From NCBI GenBank assembly GCA_037176705.1, contig CM073897.1, positions 41,542,488 to 41,606,487 of the forward strand: a DNA stretch of 64,000 nt. The letters are read 5' to 3'. The notes beneath the pieces were generated by a model. That model had not been told where the DNA came from. It saw only the letters and a program-made list of their open reading frames with translations, and searched no databases. Positions 1 through 10,240 of this stretch are shown in pieces. The DNA comes from Molossus alvarezi (Eukaryota; Chordata; Mammalia; Chiroptera; Molossidae). The position numbers were made by a program, and so were the translations under genes. How positions within the stretch are numbered: position 1 is the first letter of the stretch; every line of letters starts with the position of its first letter.

Positions 1-167
1 CTTTTTCTTCTCAGGGCACATATAAACTAATTACTAAAATTCTACAGCACACCAAAAATCATATTTTTTGCAGATCTGACACACACACAAAAATAGGTAC
101 AATTTTAATGAATTCACACCAGGTGGGCTATTGTTGTTGTTTTTGATTGTTGTTGCTTTTTTGGGAA

Positions 168-334
168 TTTTTTATTTATTGATTTCAGAGAGAGAGACAG
201 AAACATTGATTTGTTGTTCCACATATTTACGCATTCATTGGTTGATTCTTGTATGTGCCCTGACGTAGGATTGAACCTGAAACCTTGGTGTATCAGGATG
301 ATGCTCCAGCCAACTGAGCTACCCTGCCAGGGCC
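168..334 (-). mobile_element. Ves-type SINE, diverged
   Basis: The T-rich end and GA-rich segment come first, then CCCTGACGTAGGATTGAACC and a degenerate tRNA-like head ending in CCCTGCCAGGGCC. This order shows the SINE inserted in reverse. It is more diverged than most copies here and I found no clear target-site duplication, so it is probably an older insertion. Confidence 0.85.
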
Positions 335-1291
335 TGCTGTTGTCATTTTGTAATTTGACAATCTAAGGGAAAAGAGGTCAGTGCCCCTCACTAAATAGGT
401 ATCACATGTTTTAAAAAATTCTTGCAGCACTCCAGTGTGCCTGACAGAGCACACTAGTTGAAAATTGCTGCTCTTGCAGACTCCCATCTCTCCAAGGCAG
501 AAAGAATCCCTACTGATTTTTACAGCCAGGTGTTATGCGGGCACCTGTTTCAGGCTCTGGTGCTCTGGGCTGGGGAGCTGGGCTTGAGGTTGAGAGCCTG
601 CTCATCTCAGGAGGACCTTTGCAGCTGAGATATCCCTTCAGAATCTCAGCATCCACCCATGGGAGCAGGTCCAGCCCTTTTGGCATCTTCGCCCTTCCTA
701 CCAGCCTCCTTTGTAAATCCTTGGTTATAAGACTTCTATTTAGTTAGTCTTCAGTTGGTTATTCGGGATGATTGTTGTATAGATTAGTTGTAATTCCAGT
801 TTGGTCCTGTGAGGAGGGAAGTAGAGCTTCTACCACTCTACCAGCATCCTGGATCCTCCCAATTTAGATTTTTTGGAGCCAGAACTACACAAGCCGCAGT
901 TTACTCACCCTCCCTACCCTATTCTGTTGAGGATTTGATGAAAGTTGTAGAGTCCCATAGAAGGCTTTCAAAAAATGCCTCCTGTTCTTTATTTCTATCC
1001 ACTGCTCTGCCCCTCTGGGTGCATGTTCCTCCCATGTAAACTGGAAATAATAGGATCCTAGCCAGGGTGGGTACAAGGCTTGAGTAAATCAACAGATGTG
1101 GGGTGTGGCTTTGGAAAGGTGAAAGGGCTGTGTTAATGTACGGTCTTATTATTATTAGGTTGGGGAACCTATCCACATAGTAAACATTTCTGTGAGATGA
1201 AAACTCACAGATGCTGAGGGAACCTTACCAGAGAGCCACTTATAGCAACCTTTCCAAGGAATGAGAACATCTCCTGGCTTGCATACCCCCA

Positions 1292-1292
<1 letters not shown>
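335..1292. other. Unique sequence, no feature recognised
   Basis: This is ordinary mammalian sequence of mixed composition. I see no exon with matched splice sites, no RNA gene and no recognisable repeat. Open frames on both strands are short and overlap each other, as chance frames do. Confidence 0.5.

Positions 1293-1322
<30 letters not shown>
1293..1322. repeat. (CA)n microsatellite
   Basis: About 15 uninterrupted CA units. The antisense reading gives a cysteine/valine run in an apparent open frame, which is not a gene. Confidence 0.97.
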
Positions 1323-1324
<2 letters not shown>

Positions 1325-1906
1325 ACTGAATGTTTGATGGCACTTATCATTGGTGTCCAATCCTATGTAACCAGGTTGTTTATTTGATGTAGTATCAGAC
1401 AACGGGCACACAGCATTGTCCATTGCCCCTACATGTGTCCTTGCCTGAAATACCAGCTTTCTGAAACAATTATGTAATAACTGCTGGATTCAAGTGTTTT
1501 TGCAAATAAACACATTTCCTAATTAAAACCTGCCCTTTAAAGACTCACATTTTCTTGGCCCCACTCTAGGTTTTCTTTTTCTTGTAACTCATCACAGAAT
1601 CAATAAGGGCAATGCAAACATCTTTAATATATACAGTTTTGGCAGCTTTAATAACATATCTGCTTGGATAAGAACACCTTCCCCCTCTCCAGCCCAGCTG
1701 ATCATTTCCCCTGATTTTTTAAATGCCTTCTTATTTCACTTTCAAAGATAAAGCTTAAAAGGCGGTTAGTCTTCAGAGGGTACAGAAAGGGTGGGATGAA
1801 GAGGGATAAAATGGAAGAGGGGATGTCACAGCCATTTTTGTGAAAATTTTTAAAGATAGTTCACTGAGGGAAAGAGTATAAAGAAAAACACGAAGAAGGA
1901 AAAAAT
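1323..1906. other. Unique sequence, no feature recognised
   Basis: A/T-rich sequence with no exon, RNA gene or repeat family that I recognise. It ends in a short (AT)n run near 1905-1924. Confidence 0.45.
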
Positions 1907-1924
1907 ATATATATATATATATAT
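1905..1924. repeat. (AT)n microsatellite
   Basis: An alternating A/T run of about 20 bases precedes an old LINE-like stretch. Confidence 0.9.
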
Positions 1925-1929
1925 CATAA

Positions 1930-2090
1930 TCCTATCACCCAGAGTATGATAATTGTTAATATTTGGCATGTTATTTTTTTTCAGAGTTTTCTCCATAAGG
2001 ATTTTTATCTAGTTTACAATTTTGAAGTTTGCTTTTTAAAAATTGTATATGATAACACTGGCATTTTTCCATGGACTGAAAAACTCTGGA

Positions 2091-2121
<31 letters not shown>

Positions 2122-2240
2122 TTTAGAATGGCTGCATAATATTCCAGCAAGGCTGTTCCAATTTACTTATCCTACTTAACCCTTTAGGTTGTATCAATTT
2201 TTCATCATTATTACAAATAATGTACTGCTACCATACCCAG
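1930..2240 (-). mobile_element. Ancient L1-type 3' fragment
   Basis: Phrases such as GAATGGCTGCATAATATTCC and TTACAAATAATGTACTGCTA match the reverse complement of old mammalian L1M ends as I remember them. An (AAC)n run interrupts it at 2092-2121. Subfamily and strand come from memory of the consensus and need a repeat-library search. Confidence 0.6.
2092..2121. repeat. (AAC)n trinucleotide repeat
   Basis: About ten AAC units inside an old LINE fragment. In one frame it reads as a polythreonine run, which explains the apparent open frame. Confidence 0.95.
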
Positions 2241-2489
2241 CCTACTGCGTGCATGTGTTTTGTTTTTGTTTTTCTGGGTGATTAATATATGGGCTGGCTG
2301 ATTTGAGGGTATGAAGCTGAATTTTATAGCAGTGTTTCCTATGACACAGCAGCCATTCAGGAGACTCTCAAGCTAGCTATAGTTAGGCTACAACATGGTA
2401 GCAACTGACCTTACTTTTCCCTCTAAAACCTCCACTTCCTCCTGAATCTCTTGACATTGAAGTGAATAGTGCTGCCCTCCACCCAAACA

Positions 2490-3235
2490 TCCAAGCTTGA
2501 GAATTAGGAGTTACTTTAGACTTCCCTTGCCTACCCCCATCCAATCAATCACCCAAATCTGTTCATTTTATATCCTCAATGTCTTTTAAGTCCTTCCTCC
2601 CCTCCCCATCCTCACTGCAATTGCCTTAGTTTACCTAGTTGATCTAAATGACCCCACAGAGCACCTCTGGTCTTCCCACGCCATTGTCTTTAATCCATTT
2701 TTCCACACTGTTGCCAGGTTGTTCTTTTCAAATACACTTAAGATTACATGCTTCTTTAACTTAAAAGCCTTCACTATCTCTCTGCATCCCACCGGCACCC
2801 AGGAACTGAGCTCTCAGGCTATTTGAAATCTTTCGCTGAGATCTTTAGCTTCCTTTAGGCCCCTTCGAGATCCAACTCTATTTACTGCTCTAGACTTCAC
2901 CCAGGTACTTCCTTCACATGTCAACCCTGTGGCCATAAGGACTGCCTTGTACACTGTCCATATCCTCATACTCTTACAATCTCCTTAAAGAGCAACTCCC
3001 CTCCCTTCATGGTCTAGCTAACTGCCTTGCCTTGAAAACTCAGCTTGAATTCCACCTCCTGTGGGAAGTCTTCCCCTGAAGGATTTGACTGGGCATCCAT
3101 CTGAGCTTACACTCTGCCAGTTTCTTAGGCAAAAACCCACTGCACTGTGCCTCTTCTTGAAAGTGGGGATTGGACTTTGTTCATCTTTCTTAACCTCCAA
3201 ACACTTCAGTTGTGTATTTCCTAAAAACAAGAATA
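2490..3235 (+). mobile_element. L2 LINE 3' region
   Basis: This long pyrimidine-rich stretch follows the L2 3' consensus in order: CTTCACTATCTCTCTGCATC, the TCCACCTCCTGTGGGAAGTC segment, and GTGGGGATTGGACTTTG near the end. It is a relatively long surviving piece of an ancient element and carries no usable frame. Confidence 0.7.
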
Positions 3236-3239
3236 GTCT

Positions 3240-3765
3240 TCTTCAGAACCGAAGTAATTTTCAAAATCAGGAAATTATATAACAGTATATACTGTTAGCT
3301 AACCTACAGACTGTATTTTAATTTTACCAAGTGCACCATTCATGTCTTAGTCCAGGACCCCATGTTGCATTTATGGCCTTGAGAATGAAACCATCCCTTT
3401 AATGTGGAATTGTTCTAGAGTCTTTGGTTTTCATGACTTTGGGACTTTTGATGCATCCATGACAGTCATTTTATTGAACGGTCCTCAATTTGTGTTTGTC
3501 TGATGTTTCTTCATGATTAGATTCAAGTTATTCATTTTTGGCAAGAATACCACGGGAGTGATGTTATATCTTTCACAGGGCATCATATCAGAGGGCACAT
3601 GCTGTGTATTTGTCAAATTCCCAGTGATGCTGACTTATTAATTACTTGATTAAGATAGATCTGGCCAGGTTTTTTCACTGTTAGGTTGCCATTTTTCCCT
3701 TCGGAATTCCAAAGATGCTTTTAGAATGCAAAGTATCTTGCCTCCCCAGCACTGTCACCTACTTT
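3240..3765 (-). mobile_element. Ancient L1 3' fragment
   Basis: Contains TTCAAAATCAGGAAATTATA, GGCAAGAATACCACGGGAGT and GGCATCATATCAGAGGGCAC in that order, as in the antisense of an L1M 3' region. A second fragment of the same kind lies at about 33390-33610. Confidence 0.7.
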
Positions 3766-4574
3766 GGTTAGTGTTTAGGCCTCCATTTTCTCACTGGTTA
3801 GATGAGGTACATAGAATGAACAGTAGATTCCACAATTTTCACTCTCAAGAATCCCTTTATTATCACCGCCACCCCCTTCCATAAGCCTCATATTTTAAAG
3901 ATTTTGTCCACCAAACAGATGGTATTTCTCAAGGTATATGTGACTCATTTTCCTGTTACATATTCATCAGACATGTCTGCTGCGCTCATGCGCACAGAGG
4001 CAGGGCATGTTGGCCTCGCCAGTGGTGCCCAGAGCCGTCACAGCACCAACCACAGGATAGGTGGTCAACAAGTATTTGTTTAAGGAATGAAACGGACTGC
4101 CAATCACAGCTGATACCCAGCATTTGATGTCTGCAGTGAGAACACAAAATTGATAAATGCTATCCAAAGGCAGAGACTTGACATTTTAGTTAGTCTCAAA
4201 GGCTTTGTCACTGGTCAGTGTTCAGTTATGAAGATTTTAAAAATAGATTTGACAGAGTGCACCAAACCTCCTACCCACCCCTACTCCATCCCTGCCTTTG
4301 TGCAGCCTCTGATAGATGTTGAAGGGGCATTCTAGCACCCCAAGTTTGTAACCTCTGTAATCAGCAGATGACAACTGGCTAGACAGTCTCCTGACCACAC
4401 AATAGCATTTAAAAAAAATATCCCAGACCTTGTTTCACATGTTTATGACATTAGCATTGTCACATTTTCTCCCTCAGTTCCTTAAGCACTTTAGATCATG
4501 GAGCTATAATGTAGAAGAAGATCATGAAGGGGGGTTTAAAAAGGGACAGCAGGGAAGGAAATGAACATTAGTTG
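3766..4574. other. Unique sequence, no feature recognised
   Basis: No exon, RNA gene or clear repeat was found. The short frames here overlap on both strands and show no protein-like character. Confidence 0.45.
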
Positions 4575-4715
4575 AACATCTCCTATATGCGCAGTGCTTT
4601 CTTTCGTTTTCTCTTAATCCTTACCATCACAGGTGAGGTAGGTATAATTACCGTTTTACAGATGAGAAAACAGGCTAGGTGAGTAGTAATGGTGTGCCCT
4701 AAGCCTTACAAAGGG
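4575..4715 (-). mobile_element. MIR SINE
   Basis: TACCGTTTTACAGATGAGAA preceded by TCTTAATCCTTACCATCACA is the central MIR region in reverse orientation. It is diverged and ancient. Confidence 0.75.
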
Positions 4716-5115
4716 CATGCAGGGGGCCTGCACTTTGGTGGGGGTGGGGGCGAAAGGCTGGGAATTTCTGGTCTCTTTCCAAAGCCCCTGCAAGTAGCCA
4801 CTGCATCAAGCTGCCTCTCCCATCATATAAAAGCGTCCTTTTCTTGGAAATGTGCTGGCGATTAAGATTCAGACATGCGAAGGACAGACGTCTCTTGAAC
4901 CCAGTTCACTGCAGTTATTTTTTAAATGATTGTTATCACGACTCAGTAGCTGTTACTATGGTTTGGGGGAAGTTGTCAGAGGAAGGAGAGCCTTTCTTTG
5001 GGCATCTTGCATGCCTGAGTAGGGAACCTCAGTTCTCGGCTCTACATTACCTCTGGTTGTGCTGCGGCAGCAAGGAGAGAGACCACCCCTGGAACAGTGC
5101 TGGGGGTGTGAAATA
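4716..5115. other. Unique upstream flank of the CpG island
   Basis: Holds a G-rich patch near 4738-4752 and otherwise unique sequence. It may include distal promoter elements of the gene starting in the island at 5.5 kb, but I see no decisive site. Confidence 0.4.
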
Positions 5116-5470
5116 ACATCGCGGGGGAAGGCAGGGAGGGAGACCTCGGGCCCCAGAGAGACCCTGGGACAGGCAAAGGAGAAAGGCAGAGGAGACCAGT
5201 CATCATTGCAGAGAAACCGGGGAGAAAGCCAAAGCGGGAGGAAAGAGAACAAAAGGCAAGAGGAGAGGAAGTAGAGGAAAGTCGGGACAAGGAAGGAGAA
5301 AGTTTTAGAAAGGGGGTGAGAAAAAGTAAGAGGAGACCAAGTAGGATGAACTGAGAGAAACTCGGAGAATTCCAGAAAGAAACGAAAATAAAAAGGAGAG
5401 GAGATGAAGAAAAAGCGGAGAGGAAGGAGGGAAGGGGAGAGAGGAACACAGTGGAGGGAACAGAGACTCG
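5116..5470 (+). other. Polypurine-skewed tract upstream of promoter
   Basis: Over about 350 bases the + strand is overwhelmingly A and G, with only scattered C and T. The skew stops where the CpG island begins. The long reverse-strand open frame here, rich in S, F, L and P, is a by-product of the composition. Such tracts can exclude nucleosomes or form triplex or R-loop structures, but that role is inference. Confidence 0.75.
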
Positions 5471-5589
5471 GGTGAGCGGCGAGACTAGTGAGTGGCCCCA
5501 GGAAAACGCGCATCACCTGCGTGGCGCCCCCCGGTGCCGTGGTGCGGCCCTGCTCCCAGCGCCCGTGCGCCACAGCTCGCCCAGCCGCG

Positions 5590-5640
5590 TAGGATTGGCT
5601 CCCGCCTCCCATTCATGTAACCTGCGTGTGTGTGAGTGTG
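5590..5640 (+). promoter_or_regulatory. CCAAT box and GC box of probable core promoter
   Basis: ATTGGCT at 5594-5600 is the reverse complement of AGCCAAT, the canonical NF-Y site. It is followed directly by CCCGCCTCCC, an Sp/KLF-type GC box. No TATA box lies close downstream. Taken with the island and the downstream donor, transcription probably starts roughly 50-100 bases to the right on the + strand. The start position is inferred. Confidence 0.6.
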
Positions 5641-5659
5641 TCTCTCTCGCTCGCCCTCT

Positions 5660-6082
5660 CTGTCTGTGTGTAAGAGAACGAGGGTGGGGGACGGAGGCAG
5701 GCAGGCGAACAGGCAGGAAGGGAAAGAAGAGGAGGGAAGCTATTAAACACACACACACACCCGCCCCAACCCCCCAGAAGCCTCGGGATTGCAGCTGTTT
5801 CATGTGGGGCAGCAGTGCTGGCAGGGACGCCGGCCGGGAGCGGCCAGGAGCGGGAGCCCGGCGTGCGCGCGCGGCTGGAGGCTCGCTGGGGCTCCGCTCC
5901 CCGCGGGAGCTATTGTTGGTCTCACTGGAGCTGAGCGCAGAGCCGGGACCTGCTCCTTTCTGGGCGCCCACTTCGGGCTCGCGGAGCGGAGGAACCGCGC
6001 CACCGAGAGCGAGAGGAAGCACCGGCGCTGTGCCTCGCCTCCCTCCTCCCCGCTGCCCCGGTGGTGGCAGTCTGCAGCCACG
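5660..6082 (+). other. Candidate 5' first exon of unidentified gene
   Basis: The right edge is a good donor, CCACG|GTAAGG, with GT at 6083-6084. The left edge is set only by the promoter elements upstream. The first in-frame ATG (5802) has a weak context, with T at -3 and +4. Its frame stays open for 93 codons and 2 bases to the donor, and its stop lies just inside the intron at 6084-6086. The predicted peptide is low-complexity and unlike any family I know. A 5' UTR with an upstream ORF is more likely than coding sequence. I could not match it to a named gene. Confidence 0.5.
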
Positions 6083-6365
6083 GTAAGGCGGCGTGATCCG
6101 CTCTACGGAAAAGCGCCTTGGGGACCACCGCGGCGCCTCGCCGGCTCTCTAGCTTCTCTGAGCGCACTAGCTGTGGCAGGGTCGTGGCAGCTCGCGCGAA
6201 TGCCAGGGGCTCCGGGGGACCCTTGCCTGCTCCCCTGGCTCGCACCGGGGAAGGAAGGGAGGGAGGCCGGGACGTGGGTTGCCGGCGAGGAGATTCAGTC
6301 TGGAGCCCCGAGCCTCCGCCGCTGCAGCCCTCGGAGCCCGCCGTGGACTGGAGCCTGGGAGCGAG

Positions 6366-6372
6366 GGTGAGG
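6366..6372 (+). other. Alternative splice donor candidate
   Basis: GAGG|GTGAGG, with GT at 6367-6368, is a plausible donor 284 bases after the first one. A longer version of exon 1 could end here. No transcript evidence is available. Confidence 0.3.
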
Positions 6373-6910
6373 GAAGAGCAGGGTGGTGGGCGCGGGCTAA
6401 GGACTCGGGACGGCGGGTGGGAAGGAGGCGGCGCACTCCGGATTTGTCTGCCTCGCGGGGACCCACTTCTCGCCCCGGCCCCAGCGACCGCAGCCCCTCT
6501 GCAGACCCGCCCGCCCTAGGGCCCGGGAGAAGGCTGGAAGAGCCCGCGAGGCGGCGCCTGGCTCCGGCGGCTGTAGCCTGCCCTGCGGGGCGAGCGCCGG
6601 CTGCAGTGGCCCCCCGTGTTTGGAGCGGAGAACCCGGAGACAAGACCCCCCAGCCCTGCGCCCTCTGCAGCGGATGCGGCGCTCGCCTCTCCCCGCCCGC
6701 CTCCTTGCAGCGGTGTTTATGTTCCCCTCGGATCGAGTTGAGGCTGCAGTCGCCGGGTGGACGCTCGGAGCGCTCTGGATGCGAGTGTGTGTATGGCCAC
6801 TCGTACCCCGGGCTTCGAGAAATGTGATCACTGAGCTCCTTAGTCATTTTCTTCGAGATTTAATAATGCAATCTTTATATTGCAAGAGCAGATAGGAAGG
6901 TGGCATCGAG

Positions 6911-6936
6911 GTGTGTGTGTGTGTGTGTGTGTGTGT
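6911..6936. repeat. (GT)n microsatellite
   Basis: Thirteen GT units at the downstream shore of CpG island 1. Confidence 0.97.
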
Positions 6937-7521
6937 ACATGCAACCTGGGGAATACACAGGCAACTACCGGTGGCCAGGGGAGGTTCAACTAGTAAGTCC
7001 TCGTTGGCAGGGCGGTAGGGTGGGCTTCGCAGGCGGCTGCCCGCCGCTTCTTTGCCCTGCCCCCGCCTAGGCTAGGTTGGAAAGTACTGGAAATTTAACT
7101 GCGTGGTCTCTAACTTTGGAAATTGGCTCCCCTTTCAGGATGAAACATTAAGGCGATTGTGCACCCTGGTCCATGTGGACGAGGATATTATTACTAACTT
7201 GGGTACCTGGCCCTCTCCAGAACCACGCCAATCATCCCCCTGGTCTCCAACCCCCTCCCCCTCCCCAGCCCTGGAGAGAAGGCTCGTAGACAAGCAGTTA
7301 TCCGTGAGCCATCAATGCAGCGAAAGGGGCGAAGAGAAGCAGCCTGGGTTTTGCCGGATCCTGCGTGCACTCTTGGTGTTTGACTAGCCCACGAGATCGC
7401 CCAGCTGCTTTGTGGAAGGCCGCGGAGGGGCACGCTCAGGATACGAGCGCCGGCTGAAGGGGTGTCCATGTGCTTAGCTGTGCGGCCGTGCACGCAGGGA
7501 GATCTGCCGACCGGCATCGCG
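6937..7521. other. Island shore, no supported exon
   Basis: CpG density is intermediate. An acceptor-like CCCCTTTCAG at about 7129-7138 precedes a stretch with no matching strong donor and an early stop in the ATG frame, so I do not call an exon. Confidence 0.4.
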
Positions 7522-7617
7522 GGCAGTTATATAAACTGCCTCAGTGATTACCCAGGAGCGTGACGCGAGCACCCGGTTCGCAAAAGACAAGCCTGAAAGT
7601 TTGACTGCTTAGGGAAT
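7522..7617 (+). promoter_or_regulatory. Candidate TATA promoter and short first exon
   Basis: TATATAAA at 7528-7535 sits in a perfect inverted repeat, with GGCAGTT and AACTGCC arms around ATATA (7522-7540). Transcription would be expected to begin roughly 25-30 bases downstream, near 7560. A strong donor, GGAAT|GTAAGTAC, has GT at 7618-7619 and would end an exon of about 58 bases. This could be an alternative promoter of the gene whose main island lies 1.5-2 kb upstream. It rests on sequence only. Confidence 0.4.
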
Positions 7618-7619
7618 GT

Positions 7620-8579
7620 AAGTACTGGGGCGCTCCCTCCCCGGGACCAAGGAGCAGGAAGACGCCTCGCACTAAGGCAGCGCCCACTCCTGCCGTCGGC
7701 ATTGAACGTTGTCCCCAAATAACCCGTTATGGGGAAGGGACTGGGTAGGGTATCCGGGATTGATCAGAGAGAATAAGCCGGTCAGAACTCAGGGTCTATT
7801 GAGTCTTCAGAGCCCGAGGGGGTGTTGGGGGGGCCTTCCAGGAATGCTGTTTTAGGAAACTGACTTTGTGTCCTGGGAAACCAAGCCCCTCGTCTCTGCC
7901 TTCCAGAGCGCACCCACCCCATCTTTCACACCCAGTGCCCTTCGCGTGTTTGAAACCTGCCCGGAGACGCCTGGCCCCCCTTGGAGATGCCAAGCATCCC
8001 AGCCATCCCGGCTCACTTTGGCCAGGGGTTAGGAGGGAACGTGCTGGCCTCTGCCAGGGTCAGCCACCATTATGTAGCTATGCCTGGTTTCCTGAGCTGG
8101 CCCGGCGCTCAAGGGGATGGGTGCGGAGTATGTCTACCTTTTCCTCGCTTCTCTCCTACGTGGAAGGCAGTTTGCTTCTGTTGCCTTTATTCTCATCTCG
8201 CTACTTCACTTCGCCGCCGCAGCCTGGAGTACACTGATGGTCTTTGCTAGAGAAACCACAGCAGTCGAGTGTTTTTAAATCTTATTTTCGCTTGTAGAGG
8301 GATAAGCCACCCTACCCTAGACCTGACGGAGCAGTGCGGAACGCTGAATTAAGTCTGGGGCACAGTGGCCCCGAACTCTCGCCCCCGCGGTCGGGGGGTG
8401 GTGGTGCGCCTGGGTGGGGTATGTTTTGCTTTCGCCACATTCCAGAGTCCTGAAACGCCGCATTCCCTCTCCCTGAAATCTCGGGTCTGCCCGAGTGTAG
8501 TTCGCGCTGTAAAATAAATCCTCCTCCTCGCAGACCTGTGGGGGCCCTTCGGATTTCCTGCCTCTACCACGATCTTTAA
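7620..8579. other. GC-moderate sequence between the two islands
   Basis: CpG content is intermediate and no repeat families are recognisable. No exon has paired splice signals I would trust. The stretch may belong to one broad regulatory domain with the islands on either side. Confidence 0.4.
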
Positions 8580-9220
8580 CAATGCGATTGCAAAGCTCGT
8601 GCTCGGCTGGGGAAATCTCCAGGTGCCGGCCGCGCCTTGACCTTTCTGAAGGCGCCTTTAACCCGGCCGCCTGAAGGGCTCCGGCTCAGCTGCGGGGGTC
8701 CGGGAAGGAGGAGGGCACCCCGGAGGCGTTGGATGTTTCCCGGCCAGGGCGGGAATCGGGTCGCGGCCGGACTGCTGCAGGGAGGGGACGGGGCTCCGCG
8801 GCAACCTGTTTCCCAGCGCGCAGGGGCGGTGCATTCCCGCTTCCCCTCCCCCGCAGTCGCGGGGCGCTGCCCTGCTCCCCTCCGGCCTCTGGCTGCTTCC
8901 TGAAATCCCGGGTTGGCTGCGCCGGCCGAGGCCCCCTCGCGGTCTCACCCCCGTCTGCAGGGTGCCTCTGGCTTTGGGCTCGTGGGACCGCAGAGCCGCA
9001 GTCCGCTTCTAGCCGGGCCGCCGAGTGGGCGGGGCCTGGGCGGGAAACCGAAGGCGAGACCGCCTCGTTCTAGGCCGGGTTCCTGCCCTGAGCGCTGCGC
9101 GATGCCGGGTCCCGGCTGCGCCTCCCCTGGCCGGGCCCGGGCCGGGGGCCGGGGCCTCCGGTACCCCCAGCGTCCTGCTGCGCAGCTTTGTCTGGGAGCT
9201 CTCATTGCCAAAGTTAGGAG
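8580..9220. other. CpG island 2, possible alternative promoter
   Basis: A second dense GC and CpG block. At 9026-9050 GTGGGCGGGG and GGGCGGGAAAC give two Sp1-type boxes, the second overlapping an E2F-like site (reverse GTTTCCCGCCC). A four-run G-quadruplex motif is at 9133-9154. Long frames on both strands are explained by composition. A role as an intronic alternative promoter or enhancer is inference. Confidence 0.75.
9133..9154 (+). other. G-quadruplex motif
   Basis: Four G runs (3, 3, 5 and 4 bases) are separated by loops of 3, 2 and 2 C residues within CpG island 2. This fits the usual G4 pattern. The intervening C runs could also pair with the G runs as a hairpin. Confidence 0.65.
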
Positions 9221-9251
9221 GGATGTTTTCACAGGTGGTGGTGGTGGTGGA

Positions 9252-9253
<2 letters not shown>

Positions 9254-9282
<29 letters not shown>
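9254..9282. repeat. (GT)n microsatellite
   Basis: About 14 GT units next to a (GGT)n run at 9236-9250. Confidence 0.97.
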
Positions 9283-10124
9283 ATCCTGGCGATGGAGCTG
9301 TGCAGCGAGGCGGCCAGACATCGCTCAAAAACGGGTTCCCCTCTTTGTAGGCGTTATAAGGGAGCGATGAGAAAGATGCAGTTTTGTCTGATGAGGGTGA
9401 TGACGGGAAGTCCTTTCACGTAGTGGAATTGGACCCGTCGGAGCTGATTTCCTGGGGTAAAAGAGTGTCTGCTCTTGGCGGGCCTTGCGCGCAGTAGGCC
9501 TTGCAAATATTTGGGCAATGGAACGCCCCCATGTTCTTCAGGCAAGATTAGGGACATAGATGTTCTTGCAGTTTTAGGAAGCTAATTCTGGGAAGGTTTA
9601 TTCCTGACATGTCTTTAAGTGCGTGGGGGCGGGGTGGTGGTTAACCCGTGAATTAGCTCTTTTCCTGGGTGGGGAAGTTGTCAGGAATGGAGAGGCTGTT
9701 TTCCAGAGAGGTATCTCTGATTCATCTGCCAGGGTCCCAAGACCTCTCTTTGGGGATGGGGGTCGAATGGGGGCAGGAAGCCAGTAAACCACCCTGTGGA
9801 CTGTGGAGGTAGAAGGGCCAGCCTTGCTCAGTGCATGATGCCCCAGGGGGCAGAACCAGTGCTCAGCCTGAAGAAGAACCATCAGAGGTCAGATCCACAG
9901 GGAATGGAATCATCTGAAATATGAGGTAGTGAGCTTCCCGTGGAACAGGTGTTGTAGTAGAGATCGGGCATTATAGTAGTGGACCAGTGGAACTCTTGGG
10001 GCTCGTCTCCAGTAGATCTATGTATAACCCAGTAAATACAGTATGATGTCACCTTTGTGGTTTTATTGGAGTAAGTTGATGGTATGTGCCTTTAATCCCT
10101 TAATTTACTGGTCAGACATTATGG
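9283..10124. other. Unique sequence after the islands
   Basis: CpG density falls to background here. A TGCCCCAGGGGGCA segment near 9838 is a partial CTCF-core match. No exon is supported. Confidence 0.4.
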
Positions 10125-10240
10125 TGGTGTGGCCAGCCTTAGGCAAGTTACCTTCAGAACTTCAGTTCTCTCATGTGTAAAATGGAAAGCTACTGCATAG
10201 TTTTTTACACTGTAAGGATTAATGTACATAAACCTCTGAC
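10125..10240 (+). mobile_element. MIR SINE
   Basis: TTAGGCAAGTTACCTTCAGA and CATGTGTAAAATGGAAAGC are the central MIR phrases in sense orientation. Confidence 0.75.

Larger units (their letters stand above)
5470..6850. other. CpG island 1
   Basis: The stretch is very GC-rich with frequent CpG, in contrast to the CpG-depleted flanks. It contains CCAAT and GC boxes near 5.6 kb and splice donors near 6083 and 6367. The many long overlapping frames on both strands (Arg, Pro, Ala and Gly rich) are expected from composition and are not independent genes. An unmethylated promoter island of a broadly expressed or developmental gene is the most likely reading. Confidence 0.9.

Noticed and set aside
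4956..5612. 218-codon reverse-strand open frame rich in Ser, Phe, Leu and Pro
   Set aside because: It is the complement of a purine-skewed tract, where stop codons are rare by composition. There are no splice borders and no protein-like pattern.
6167..6847. 226-codon reverse-strand frame and many other long frames in CpG island 1
   Set aside because: GC-rich DNA lacks stops in several frames at once. The frames overlap on both strands and look like no known family.
7129..7203. Internal exon after the acceptor-like CCCCTTTCAG
   Set aside because: The ATG frame stops within a few codons and no convincing donor follows.
9838..9852. Independent CTCF site at TGCCCCAGGGGGCA
   Set aside because: Only the right half of the core fits; two positions on the left disagree, so it is too weak to list.
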